DNA of 64,000 nucleotides, taken from NCBI GenBank assembly GCA_963832355.1, contig CAWHTX010000004.1, positions 59,737-123,736 of the forward strand, in the 5' to 3' direction. The position numbers were made by a program, and so were the translations under genes. This document shows positions 45,059-55,924 of the stretch, piece after piece. This DNA is from DATFVA01 sp963832355. Its GTDB lineage: Bacteria > Bacteroidota > Ignavibacteria > Ignavibacteriales > Ignavibacteriaceae. A model generated the notes under the pieces. It was not told the origin of the DNA. It saw nothing but the letters and a program-made list of their open reading frames with translations, and did not search any database. Positions within the stretch are counted from its first letter, which is position 1. Each line of letters begins with the position of its first letter.

Positions 45059-48000
45059 ATGTTAAGAAATATTTGCCGGGCTTCCGTTTTTATCACTGTA
45101 TTATTTGCTTTAACTCCAAAATTGGTTGTAGCACAGGGTAACCACTTAAGGTTTGATCATATTGGACTCGAGCAGGGACTTTCTCAATCATCCGTTAATA
45201 CCATAGTACAGGATGCAGAAGGTTTCATATGGTTTGGTACGCAAGATGGATTGAATCGTTACGATGGATATTCAATTAAAGTTTATAAACATGAACCGGA
45301 GGATTCAAATTCAATATCAGGCAGCATAATAAATTGTCTGTTGAGTGATTCAAAAGGAGATTTATGGATAGGCACTGCAAACGGGGGGGTAAACAGGTAC
45401 GTAATTTCTGAAGATAAATTCCATCCTTACCTCTATTCATTAAAAGATTCGCTGAGCATCAGTGATAATACTATCACTACACTTTACGAGGATTCCGACT
45501 CAAATATCTGGATAGGGACAAATTCCGGATTAAACCGCTTTGTAAGAAAGAAAAACGCTTTTATTCGTTACTACTTCGATACAGTAAATAACGAAAGTAT
45601 AAACGGTAACTCAATTACAGATATAACTGAAGATAAGGAAAACAATTTATGGATTGGTACCCATAAAGGATTATTAAAATATAATCTAAAAGATAATAGC
45701 GGGTTTATAAAAATCGATAACCTCAATACCAACCCTGCCACACCGGAGGGTGATAACGTAACTTCTTTGTATTTAGATCACGAAGGTTCATTATGGGTGG
45801 GGACATTCGACCAGCCATTGAAACGTTATAATAAAAAATCCAAAACATTTATTCCATATACTCATACCAGTAAGGCCGTCAGTACAATCTATGAAGATTC
45901 AAAATCCAATCTCTGGATCGGGTCAATTTATATGAGCCTGAGAATACTTAATCTGAAGACGAACAAAATTTCACTGATCCCGTTTACAAAAAATGATATT
46001 ATCAAAGAATTGTATGAAGACAGAACCGGAATATTATGGATCGGCACCAGTTTTCGCGGAACATTAATTTATAGTCAGAAAAACAACAGGTTCAGACGTT
46101 GGCTGGATGATCCCGCGGATCCGAATGTAGTGATGTCCATTGTTGAGGATCGTGACGGAGGGCTTTGGGTTGGAACATATGGCAACGGTCTGAAATATTT
46201 TAATAAAAAAAGAGATTCAGTTAAAACATACAGGCACAATACCGCTGACCCTAATAGTATCAGCAGTGATAAAATATTTTCGCTCTGTATAACATCAGAC
46301 GGGATACTCTGGATAGGTACGATCGGAGGCGGACTAAATTATTATGATAAATCTTCAGGTGTGTTTAGGAAATATGTGCAGCATTCCCCGATTGATTCGA
46401 AAGGTTTAAGTAATAATGATATAACAGCTTTATCTATAGACTCTGACGGAAATTTACTTATCGGAAATGTAAGAGGCGGCATCGATATCTTAAAAAGAAA
46501 AACCGGAATATTCAGCCATTACTATTCGTCAGAAAAAATACCGAATTCTATCGGGGGAGGAAAATCGGTAACGGTATTTCGTGAGGATAAGGAGGGCAGG
46601 GTCTGGGCAGGCACTCTGGACGGATTAAAATATTTGGATAGTAAGACAAATTCGTTTGTAAACTACAATCTGAAAACTGGTCTTAATGGAGAAAGCACTA
46701 ACTTTAAAGGTGTTACAAGTTTGTTATTCACTGACAGCGTTACCTGGATTGGAACAGCAAGAAATGGAATATTGAAGTATAACCCTTCGGCTCATTCAAT
46801 AATATCTTATACGGCTAAAGATGGATTACCGGATAACGTTGTGTTAGGTATTCTCCCTGATAATGAGGGTAACCTGTGGTTAAGTACTAATAATGGTATA
46901 TCCAGGTTTAGCGTTAAAAACAGGAAGTTTAAAAATTATAACGATAAAGATGGGCTTCAGGCAAAAGAATTTAACCAGGGCGCTTATTATAAAAGCCGGT
47001 CAGGTGAAATGTTTTTTGGAGGAGTAAACGGATTTAATTCATTTTACCCTGATGAAATCAAAGATAATCAGGATATCCCCCCGGTTTATATAACATCTTT
47101 CAAAGTTTTTGATAAGAAACTTGAACTTCCTGAAGCAGTGAATTCAACGACGAATATAACACTATCCTACGCGCAGAACTTTTTTTCATTCGAATTTGTC
47201 GCATTGAATTACAGCGACCCTGATAAAAATCATTATGCTTACTTTCTCAAGGGCTTTGATAAAGCCTGGCACCTGGTATCTGCCAAACAAAGGTATGCAA
47301 GTTATACCAATCTCGATCCGGGTGAATATGTACTTCGGGTAAAGGCTTCGAATGATGACGGGATATGGAATGAGGAAGGAACAACTGTCAGGTTATTGAT
47401 TACCCCTCCATTCTGGATGACCTGGTGGTTCAGGATCCTGGTTATCATAATAATACTCGCTTCACTATTCTCTATCTACAAGTACAGGGTTTACCAGATC
47501 CTGAAAATCGAGCGGCTCCGGGTAGGAATTGCGTCTGATCTCCATGATGAGATCGGCAGCAGCCTGGGAAGTATAGTCCTCCGAAGCAGGTTGCTGCAGA
47601 ACGACGGAACAATGACTGAGAAATCCAAAGATGAATTAAAACGGATACATAATACTTCATCACAAATTGCAACGGATATGAGGGATATAGTCTGGTTTGT
47701 CAATCCGGATTTCGACAAACTGGATGATATGATTACTAAGGATGAAAGACACTGCGCAAACACTGCTTGGTTCCATTCAATATGAGTTTGTTTCACCTGA
47801 AGAAATTCTTTCAACCAAGCTCTCGCTTGAATTCCGCAGAAATATTTTCCTGAGCTATAAGGAAATACTCCATAACATTGCGCGTCATAGCGGGGCAACG
47901 GAAGCATTGATTAAAGTTCATATAAATAATGGATCTTTCAACCTTGAAATATCGGATAACGGTGTGGGAATTGAATGCGATCCAACAAAAAGAGATGGCA

Positions 48001-48128
48001 GTACCAGGACTAAAGGTAACGGGCTGAAAAACATAATTCGCAGGGTAAACTCTCTGGGGGGCCGGGTTAAGATCGAATCCGCTAAAGATAAAGGCACAAA
48101 AATAATTATCGGGGTAAAAACAACGTAA
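45059..48128 (+). CDS. Propeller-type sensor histidine kinase (HisKA_3), frameshifted
   Basis: Frame one gives 900 residues: signal peptide (ending KLVVAQ), about 14 Reg_prop blades ('GLEQGLSQSSVNTIVQDAEG', 'NLWIGT...GLLKYN'), Y_Y_Y domain, one helix (WWFRILVIIIILASLFSIY), and a HisKA_3 dimerisation helix 'DLHDEIGSSLGSIVLRSR' with His829. One extra G near 47739-47741 then derails it. The next frame supplies 'EILHNIARHSGATEALI' and 'EISDNGVGIE' of the HATPase_c domain. Corrected length is about 1020 residues. It is directly upstream of the LuxR-type regulator 48188-48838, its evident partner. Confidence 0.9.
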
Positions 48129-48139
48129 ACGCGTAGTTG
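48123..48139. promoter_or_regulatory. Operator-like element upstream of the response regulator
   Basis: ACGTAAACGCGTAGTTG, 48 bases before the regulator's ATG and overlapping the stop of the kinase gene. The same 17 bases recur at 48878-48894 ahead of the propeller protein. See that entry. Confidence 0.55.
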
Positions 48140-48187
48140 AACCATTCGGTACTCATTATTATAATTATATGACTTATAGAGAGAAAA

Positions 48188-48838
48188 ATGAAAAGTAAAA
48201 AAGAAAATATTTCTGTCTGGATCATAGAAGATAATGAGGATTTTCGTCTCAGCCTAGCAAGTTTAATTAATAGTCTGCCCGACTTTATCTGCCGCAAATC
48301 TTTTGAATCGTGCGAAGAAGCCATCGATTCATTAAAAAGATCTGAACCGCCGGATATTATTTTATCTGATATCGAATTACCAGGTATGTCCGGAATCGAA
48401 GGTATAGAACCAATAAAAGCAATCGATTCCGAAATAGATATAGTCATGTTAACCGTCCATGATGAGCATGATAAAGTTTTTAAAGCTATCAGCTCCGGTG
48501 CTTCAGGCTATTTATTAAAAACCGCGTCCAATGAGGAGATTGTACAATCACTCCACCAGGTAATGGAGGGCGGCGCACCTATAAATGCAAGAATTGCACG
48601 TTCGGTGATAGAGATGTTTCGGACATTTAAAACCGGGGAAAAGGAATATGGATTGAGTAAGCGTGAAGAAGAGATACTTGATCTTTTGGTTAAAGGGCTG
48701 GCAAAACCGCAGATAGCTGAAAAGATATTTCTTAGTCCCCATACTATTGATTTTCACGTACGCAATATATACAGGAAACTCCAGGTTCATTCAAGACAGG
48801 GTGCTGTAGCAAAAGCCATAAGGGAAAAACTGATATAA
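48188..48838 (+). CDS. NarL/LuxR-type response regulator
   Basis: 216 residues. Receiver domain (about 8-125): acidic pair 'IIEDNEDF', phospho-acceptor Asp61 in 'IILSDIELPGMSGIEG', 'VMLTVHDE' and the conserved Lys in 'GASGYLLKTAS'. LuxR-type DNA-binding domain (about 150-212): 'GLSKREEEILDLLVKGLAKPQIAEKIFLSPHTIDFHVRNIYRKL'. It is the cognate regulator of the kinase 45059-48128 by position. Likely targets are the two operator-like sites at 48123 and 48874, which flank this gene. Confidence 0.95.
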   Translation: MKSKKENISVWIIEDNEDFRLSLASLINSLPDFICRKSFESCEEAIDSLKRSEPPDIILSDIELPGMSGIEGIEPIKAIDSEIDIVMLTVHDEHDKVFKAISSGASGYLLKTASNEEIVQSLHQVMEGGAPINARIARSVIEMFRTFKTGEKEYGLSKREEEILDLLVKGLAKPQIAEKIFLSPHTIDFHVRNIYRKLQVHSRQGAVAKAIREKLI

Positions 48839-48873
48839 CGCTGCGATAAATTAAAAGTCAGATCTATAGTCAA

Positions 48874-48894
48874 AACTACGTAAACGCGTAGTTG
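48874..48894. promoter_or_regulatory. Palindromic operator-like element upstream of T9SS propeller gene
   Basis: AACTACG-taaacg-CGTAGTT is a perfect 7-bp inverted repeat (48874-48893), and 17 bases of it (ACGTAAACGCGTAGTTG, 48878-48894) match exactly the site 48123-48139. It sits 68 bases before the cargo gene's ATG. Dyads of this size suit NarL/LuxR-type regulators such as the one encoded between the two copies. Confidence 0.6.
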
Positions 48895-48961
48895 TCTCTT
48901 AAAATGAATAATCCGAATTTATTGACAAACAATAATTATGATTAATTATCAGGGAATGAAT

Positions 48962-51691
48962 ATGAAAAATCTTTATCTGTTTGGAATTTTAGTCCTCAGC
49001 ATCATTTTACTTCTGCAGTGTAAAACAAATGCGCAATGGAATCATACAGGACCCGAAGGCGGTGAAGTAAGGGCGTTTTGCGAGAGCGGAGGAGATATTT
49101 ATGTTACTCCATGGAGCGGGGGCATTTACCGGTCTACAGACAACGGTTCAAACTGGACGGCCGTCAACAATGGCTTAACCAACATAAACATCAGGATAAC
49201 AGCACTCTTTGCCGAAGGTTCAAATATCTTTGCCGGTTCATGGGGCAGCGGTGCTTTTCTTTCTACAGATATGGGTAATAACTGGGTAGATGTTAACAAT
49301 ACTTTAACAGCGGGCACTGCTGTCCATGCGTTTGTTATGAACGGATCAGCACTGTTTATGGCAACACAGGGAGGAGGTGTATTTCGTACAACGGACAACG
49401 GCTCAAACTGGCAAGATGTTAACAATGGTATGCTCTCCCTGGATGTCCGTGACCTTGCCATTAAAGATACAATTATTTTTGCGGCTACCTGGGGCACAGC
49501 TTCAAAGGTACTCAAATCAACCGATAATGGGGACAGCTGGGTCCAGGCAAGCAATGGTATAAATTTTCAACTTGATGACCCCTGCCTTGGTGTTAGTGCA
49601 AATACAATTTTATTAGGAACTTATGCTCACGGTGTTTACATCTCAACAGATAATGGCGATAACTGGATCGAGGCAAATAATGGATTACCTGCAGGTGCAA
49701 CTATAAGGGAATTTGCCGTTGACGGTACAAATATCTTTGCGGCAACCAGGCAGGGAGGAATATTTCTTTCAACAGATAATGGTACAAACTGGAATCCCGT
49801 TAACTCCGGGCTCACTACAAGCAGAGTTGAAGCTATTATGGTGAGCAGCAGCCACGATCTGTTCGCCGGCGCTTTCGGCAAAGGCATTTTCCGCTCTACC
49901 AACAATGGTACAGACTGGTTGGCTGTTAATTCCGGTTTCGATGCCATGCCGGTTTATGCATACCTGAGTGTGCCGGACGGTAGCGGAGGTAAGAAACTGT
50001 ATGCCGGTACAACATTGGGAGTGTATTCATCTACAGACAATGGGATAGAATGGAGTTTTGAAGGAATGGATACCTGGATTACCGGGTTAGCTCGTTTGGG
50101 TACTGATATCTTTGCAAGTACGATGGGATCGGGAGTTTTCCGTTCAACAGACGGCGGCGGAACCTGGGCCCAGAGCGGTCTGGAAAATTCAATGCTTCAA
50201 ACACTCTTTAGTGACGGAACCAATCTCTATGCAGGTGCAGCTTTTTTCGGCGGCGCCGCACGTTCAACGGATAACGGTAACACCTGGAACCTTATACCCG
50301 GGTTAGACTTTAAATGGGTAATGAGCTTTACCGAAAATGAAAATCATATTTTTGCAGGAGCAGTTTACGGCGGAGCCTTTCGATCCGACGACAACGGTGC
50401 AACATTTTCTCCTATAAATAACGGACTTAATAATCTTGTTTCCGTGCTGGCAGTAGTGGACACAAGCACCATTTTTGCAGGTACCGGCGATCCTAACGGG
50501 CAGAGTGCTGCCGGTATTTATCGATCTATTGATAATGGTAACAACTGGAGCCAGGTGAATAACGGACTACCCTCTAACCTGATGGTTTGGTCAATTACTG
50601 TTACCGGGAACAACCTGTTCGCATCTTCCTCTACTAGTGACGGCAGAATTGCCGATATATATCTATCCACTGATAGAGGAGATACCTGGACTACTGTTAC
50701 CACTGGCCTGGAGAGCAATTATATTCAAACATTACACATTGAGGATACAGACCTGTTTGCAGGAACTATCGGCAGCGGTACATGGTGGAGACCATTATCT
50801 CAAATGATACCTGTAATACCTGCAGGTCCTACCAATCTCGGTGCAGTAGCAGATACATTTTCTGTTGATCTGTCCTGGACTGATAATTCAGATAATGAAC
50901 TCGGATTCAAAATTGAAAGGAAGGATGATTCATTAAATGTACCCGGCCCCTGGACGCTGATAGATTCAGTCGGGGCGAATGAAACATCATTTACAGACAC
51001 AGGTTTAACGCCGAACACAGTATATTCATACAAAGTATATGCATACAATACAGCCGGCAATTCAGCAAGTGATTCAGTTCAGACAGTAACAATCGTTCCC
51101 GTAGAGTTAACCTCATTTACCGCATCAGTTAAAGAAAACCGGGTAACCCTGAACTGGACAACAGAGACGGAAACCAACAACAGGGGATTTGAGATTGAGA
51201 GAAGCAAGATCGCAGCATCTGCCGGACAAAACGGAGAATGGATTAAAATCGGATTTACGCCGGGATCCGGGACAACAACCGAACCAAGGACATATTCATT
51301 TGCAGACGTTGAAGTAACGACCGGTAAATATTCATACAGACTGAAACAAATTGATCTTGACGGAACATACAAATACTCATACACTGTAGAAGCAGAAATC
51401 GAAGCACCTCTGCAGTACTCACTAAGTCAGAACTACCCCAATCCGTTCAATCCGACCACTACACTCAGCTTCAGCCTCAAAGCAGAAGCAAAAGTAACGT
51501 TAAGAATATACAATGTACTGGGAGAAAAAATGAAAACGCTTATAGATAACAATGAAATGAATGCAGGAGAGCATAGTATAAGATTCAATGCATCAGAAAT
51601 GACTACAGGAATCTATTTCTATACGCTTGAAGCTCGAGGAACAGACGGAAGCAATTTCACATCAACAAAGAAGATGATGCTGCTGAAATAG
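48962..51691 (+). CDS. T9SS-secreted multi-blade propeller protein with Fn3-like domain
   Basis: 909 residues from the ATG at 48962, where GGGA lies 6 bases upstream; two in-frame ATGs just before it are less likely. Signal peptide ends near CKTNAQ. Thirteen or so ~44-residue blades carry 'STDNGxNWxxVNNGL' / 'IFAGTxGxGIFRSTD' (sialidase/BNR-like). A fibronectin-III-like domain follows (about 615-700: 'GAVADTFSVDLSWTDNSDNELGFKIERK'), then the shared 'VELTSFTASVKENRVTLNWT' linker and a T9SS sorting domain (QNYPNPFNPTTTLSFSL to KKMMLLK). The blade DNA is highly repetitive. It is likely a target of the adjacent two-component pair. Confidence 0.92.
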   Translation: MKNLYLFGILVLSIILLLQCKTNAQWNHTGPEGGEVRAFCESGGDIYVTPWSGGIYRSTDNGSNWTAVNNGLTNINIRITALFAEGSNIFAGSWGSGAFLSTDMGNNWVDVNNTLTAGTAVHAFVMNGSALFMATQGGGVFRTTDNGSNWQDVNNGMLSLDVRDLAIKDTIIFAATWGTASKVLKSTDNGDSWVQASNGINFQLDDPCLGVSANTILLGTYAHGVYISTDNGDNWIEANNGLPAGATIREFAVDGTNIFAATRQGGIFLSTDNGTNWNPVNSGLTTSRVEAIMVSSSHDLFAGAFGKGIFRSTNNGTDWLAVNSGFDAMPVYAYLSVPDGSGGKKLYAGTTLGVYSSTDNGIEWSFEGMDTWITGLARLGTDIFASTMGSGVFRSTDGGGTWAQSGLENSMLQTLFSDGTNLYAGAAFFGGAARSTDNGNTWNLIPGLDFKWVMSFTENENHIFAGAVYGGAFRSDDNGATFSPINNGLNNLVSVLAVVDTSTIFAGTGDPNGQSAAGIYRSIDNGNNWSQVNNGLPSNLMVWSITVTGNNLFASSSTSDGRIADIYLSTDRGDTWTTVTTGLESNYIQTLHIEDTDLFAGTIGSGTWWRPLSQMIPVIPAGPTNLGAVADTFSVDLSWTDNSDNELGFKIERKDDSLNVPGPWTLIDSVGANETSFTDTGLTPNTVYSYKVYAYNTAGNSASDSVQTVTIVPVELTSFTASVKENRVTLNWTTETETNNRGFEIERSKIAASAGQNGEWIKIGFTPGSGTTTEPRTYSFADVEVTTGKYSYRLKQIDLDGTYKYSYTVEAEIEAPLQYSLSQNYPNPFNPTTTLSFSLKAEAKVTLRIYNVLGEKMKTLIDNNEMNAGEHSIRFNASEMTTGIYFYTLEARGTDGSNFTSTKKMMLLK

Positions 51692-51711
51692 ATCCCACAT
51701 AGTACCTAAGA

Positions 51712-51750
51712 AAGAGTTCATAAGGTAAAACTTATGAACTCTTTTTTTTT
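51712..51750 (+). terminator. Rho-independent terminator after 48962-51691
   Basis: A 13-bp perfect stem (AAGAGTTCATAAG / CTTATGAACTCTT), 6-base loop, followed by a run of seven T residues. Starts 21 bases after the stop. Confidence 0.95.
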
Positions 51751-51884
51751 CTTCTGATATTTACAAGTAACGACAGACTTTTACCCGCTGGAAGTGGTCC
51801 TGTTGAGGGCATAGAAAAGTATCTGCTGCTAATGGAGGTTTGAATTTAATTAATAAATAATGATATATTATTAACATATTAACC

Positions 51885-52182
51885 CAAGCCGAAAGTATTT
51901 TCAGGCAGAGCCTTGAACTTATTTAACCGAGGCAATAACACATATGCTCCCTGTTGATCTGCATAATTTAGGTCACGTTGAAGTTAAGCTGGGTAAGATA
52001 GATGAAGCAGAAAAACATTTTAATGAATGTGAAGGGTTGGCAGGTGAACAAAATGATTCTGAAATGATATTAAAAAAGCAGGATCGTATATTAAGAAATC
52101 AAGAGAGATCCTTACAAGGGATAACATCAAACTTTCAATAGAAGATGAAACAGGATTAAATGATCTTGAAAAACTTCTTTAA
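51885..52182 (+). pseudogene. Tetratricopeptide-repeat protein fragment, multiply frameshifted
   Basis: Three plus-strand frames in order give 'QAESIFRQSLELFNRGNNTYA', 'VDLHNLGHVEVKLGKIDEAEKHFNECEGLAGEQNDSEM' (TPR motif with the LGH-x-x-x-KLG-x-x-x-EA pattern) and 'GSYIKKSREILTRDNIKLSIEDETGLNDLEKLL' ending in TAA. The pieces belong to one C-terminal portion. No gene body lies upstream, only a terminator, so this is a truncated, decayed end. Confidence 0.6.
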
Positions 52183-52201
52183 ATGATGTTTGTCCGGGTC
52201 C

Positions 52202-55200
52202 TCACCTCAGCAGTACCATTTTCCTTGTCTGCACAAAGCCGCCCGCCTCTATTCTGTAAAAGTAAATTCCTGAGACTAATGACCTGCCGTCGAATACTAC
52301 ATCGTAGTAGCCGGGATTCATTACTTCGTTTTTCAGTTCCTTTATTCTTTCCCCAAGTATGTTATAGACTTCCAGCGTTACCCTCACCTCTTCGGGTACC
52401 GAGAACCTGATCGTCGTTGCAGGGTTATATGGATTGGGGAAGTTCTGCTCAAGACTGTATTCTGAGGGTACAGCCGACGCACTGGATTCTGTAATCTCAA
52501 CAGGAATGATCCCTTCACCCGTGTGGATGATTGTCCCGTTGTCGCCAACCGCCCAGCCGTTCTTCTCATCAACGAAATAAACAGAACGCATAAGGTTCTG
52601 CACTAATATGTTGTGTGCCTGCCATAAATTTCCTCCATCAATCGTTTGATAGAGTGCACCGTCAAATCCCGTCAGCCATCCGTCGTGCTCGTTGTTGAAA
52701 AATAAACTGGTTATATACACAGGTCCGGCATTATGGTATTGCCACGTCTCTCCACCGTCTGTCGTCTTTATCAGGAATCCGTTGCTTCCACCTATCCAGC
52801 CGGTATCCTGGTTTATAAAGAAGATCGGATCGGTATCCTGGTTCTGGTAACTGAAGTCTGCCGTCCAGTCCTGCCCTCCGTTGGTGGTCCTCAGAATATA
52901 GCTTTCAACGTCCATGCCTATTATTCTGATCCCGGTTACAAAGCCGTTGTCTGCATCGGTGAAACAAACGTTGATGTTGTGCAGGTTGCCTGTTAGTCCG
53001 TTGTTTTGCTGGATCCACGACACTCCGCCGTCCGTTGTTTTATAAATGTTTTCCTCCAGCGGTGTAATCCATCCAAGTGTATCGTTAAGGAAGCTCATTG
53101 CCCTTATATCTGAAGTAGTCGGAACGTTCACCTGCGCCCACGCAGCGCCTCCGTCGGTTGTTTTGTACATACTGTGGTTCTTCCCGCATACCCATCCTGT
53201 GTTTTCATCGGTAAAGGTTAAGTCCATAAAATCATCAAGGTAAGGATCACCCACCTGCAGTATCTCCCAGTTGTTTCCACCGTCGGTTGTGTGAAGCAGT
53301 TTCCCTCCCTCGGCCGCGGCCCAGCCATTGTTCAGGTCAGTAAAATAAACCGACCAGATGTTCCTCGTCGTTCCGCTTACCTGGAATTCCCATATGCTAG
53401 GAACAGGACTCGAGATCAGGTTGTTCCTGTGGATGCTTAGTCCCGCTTTGCTATTCGCAGCATACAGGTACTCGTCAACCGGAACGATGCCCGAAATGAT
53501 ATCGGGGAACTTGAATTGATCGAGAAAAACAGGATCTGATTCGGTCAGTTTGAATAACCATACGTCATATCCGGTTGCAACGTATGCAAAGCTGTCGGTT
53601 ACTGCCACATCCATCGGGGAAAATCCCGCTGCGCCGTAATAGCCTTTTTCTACAGGGACTTCAGGATCGCTGATATCGTAAATATGCAGTCCTCCGTTGA
53701 ATGCAGGCCAGTCGGCCGCGCATACATAAGCATCATCTCCTTTTATATAAAGATCAAGTACATCAGGCAGCTGGATCGTATTCACTAAATAAGGATTTTG
53801 CGGGTCAGTTACATTTATTATTTTGAACCCCTCCTGGTAATCCGCAACATAAAGATAACCGTTATGGTATGTAAATGACCACGCGTAATAGGGAAGGCCG
53901 ATGCTGCCGAGTTCTGTTGGATTGTAAGGATCGCTGATATCAAATATCCTGATGTTAGCGGTATTATCGGGAGGATATACCTCTTCCACATACGCATAGT
54001 TTTCACTTGTTTCAAGAACCCACGCGTTGAAGCCGGGTACTACCGAGATTTCAACAGGATCAGAGGGATCTGAAACGTCAACGATCCTCAGACCGCCTTC
54101 ATAACAGGTAAGTATGGCAAGGTTCTCCTTCATCTCTATATCCTCTACGTCGCCCGGGGGCAGGTACTGACCGATAAGCAGTGGATATTCGCGGTTGGAA
54201 ATATCGATCATCAGCAATCCATCGTCATAATGCGTTACGTATGCTATGCTGTCTTTAATATAAGCTTCAATTGCTACAGAATATGTTTCGTATGAACCCG
54301 CAAGCAGGGGAGAAGAAGGATTTCTCACATCGTATATTTTAAGTCCGTGCGAATCGTTGGCCACATATGCAAAATTGCCGGCAACGTATAGGTCCTTCGG
54401 AAAAATATCGATAGGGGTACTGCTTAGCTGAACCAGGTTATTAATATCCGACACATCCCACACATCCAGTCCGTCGTCATTTAAGATATAAGCAATGTTC
54501 CCCCTTACCTCAATGTCGTTAACTGCGCCTACAATAGAATAGCTGAATCCCGATGAAAAGATAAACAACCGGTTTCCCGACCCGACATAAGAAATGCCTG
54601 TCCTTGCATAAATCGCATCGCAGGTAATAGGGAAAGCGCCTGTCCGCTGCAGCAATCCCCCCGCATCCAGGTAGTAAACAACATAATTATTATTTCCGGT
54701 AGCGTGTACATATCCGCCCGGATCGATATAGACATTATGAGCCGGGTTTCCAACATAATCATCCGAACTGACCTGGTAAGGGTTATAAGGATCAGAAACA
54801 TTAACCGAATTTATTTCTCCCCAGCTGCATGCAAGTACCGCGTAATCACCCCTTACCTGAATATGCTCAACAGGTGGTTCAGCACCGCCGTACGATATCT
54901 CATTTCTGCTGTAGCGAAAGGGAATCGATGGATCTTCAACATTCCATATCTCATATCCGCCTTCTCCGCACGCAAGATAAAGTCTGTGGGTGGAGACATC
55001 ATAGAAAATATCTAAAACCAGTCCCGCCGTTCTGATAGTATCGGAAATTAAAAGAGGATTATTAATATCCGAGCCGTCGAGCATCAGAACAGCTCCTCCG
55101 CTGCCCAGGAAAATTATATCACGCGTACTATCCACCGCCGCACTTAAAGCCGAACCATAAGGCCACTCTCCAATCCTTTCCAGGTAATCGGTATTCATGT

Positions 55201-55322
55201 TAAACTGAGACTCAGGCGGAGTGCTGCTCTTTTATGATATCCGATTTAAGGTTGAGTGATAACTGTGAAAAAGCTGCGGGCGTGAAGAGAACAACCATGA
55301 CTGCAATGCATAAAGATTTCAT
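52202..55322 (-). CDS. T9SS-secreted LVIVD/YCF48 double-propeller protein, frameshifted at N-terminus
   Basis: The main frame codes 998 residues from 55198 without an export signal. Upstream, an ATG at 55322 with AGGGAG gives MKSLCIAVMVVLFTPAAFSQ, a good signal peptide, and runs to a TGA. Removing one T near 55214 joins them (...KEQHSA-ESQFNMNTDYLERIGEW), for a protein of about 1040 residues. Domains: LVIVD propeller repeats (about 40-640, 'GxLRIVDVSDPSDPVEI'), YCF48/BNR blades (about 650-905), and a T9SS sorting domain (EQNFPNPYNPATTIRFSV to KMVLLR). LVIVD repeats probably mediate surface binding. Length and repeats fit a large surface adhesin-like propeller. Confidence 0.88.
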
Positions 55323-55924
55323 TACATCTTCTCCCTCTAATTTAAGATCAGTGGAACTGACAATAGAAATGCACTTCCCCCCCGGATACTTAACTATGGG
55401 AGCATTAAGATATTAAGCAATTAATGATCAATAATCATCACAAAACAGAAAATTTTGATTTCCGGACAACAACCGAACCAAAAACCCCGTCCTTATCCTC
55501 TATCAGGGAATCCCCGATTGTGAAAATTTCCGAAGATGTGTTATTTTTTCGCAGCGCATTTACATTTTTGGCAGCGAAGGACATTTTCTTTTTACCCGGT
55601 ACAATTTACTCCTGACTAAGGGGAATGCTCCGTATTACTCATAGCTCCGTATTACTAATATTAGTTCAGTCTCAAAATCAAACAATAACCTGCGCTGCCA
55701 TAATTGTCGCTGTGGCCCTATTATTGCCCATATTTATCCGAAATTTTTAATAAATTTACTATTCTCTTGTTAAGGGAAACGGGTTAAAATCCGCGAAACT
55801 ACTTCAATAAACAATTTTCGGTATTTGCAGAGCATATATTGTTATTCCGGTAATGGGAGTGACCGGGCGAAGCTATAAAAAAGGTGACTATATTTATAAA
55901 ATACGTTTACACAATCTGAAAACA
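55323..55924. other. Intergenic stretch, divergent promoters
   Basis: No gene recognised between the LVIVD gene and cysQ; open frames here are short and lack family features. It must hold promoters for both divergent units. A short direct repeat (GCTCCGTATTACT) occurs twice near 55627-55660. Confidence 0.5.

Noticed and set aside
48962..50800. Repetitive DNA resembling a satellite or CRISPR array
   Set aside because: The repeats are protein-coding beta-propeller blades, in frame, with spacing of about 130 bases and diverged sequence; no uniform repeat-spacer structure.
55234..55615. Short open frames between LVIVD and cysQ
   Set aside because: No ribosome site or family match; 55234-55416 is antisense to the recovered signal-peptide region.
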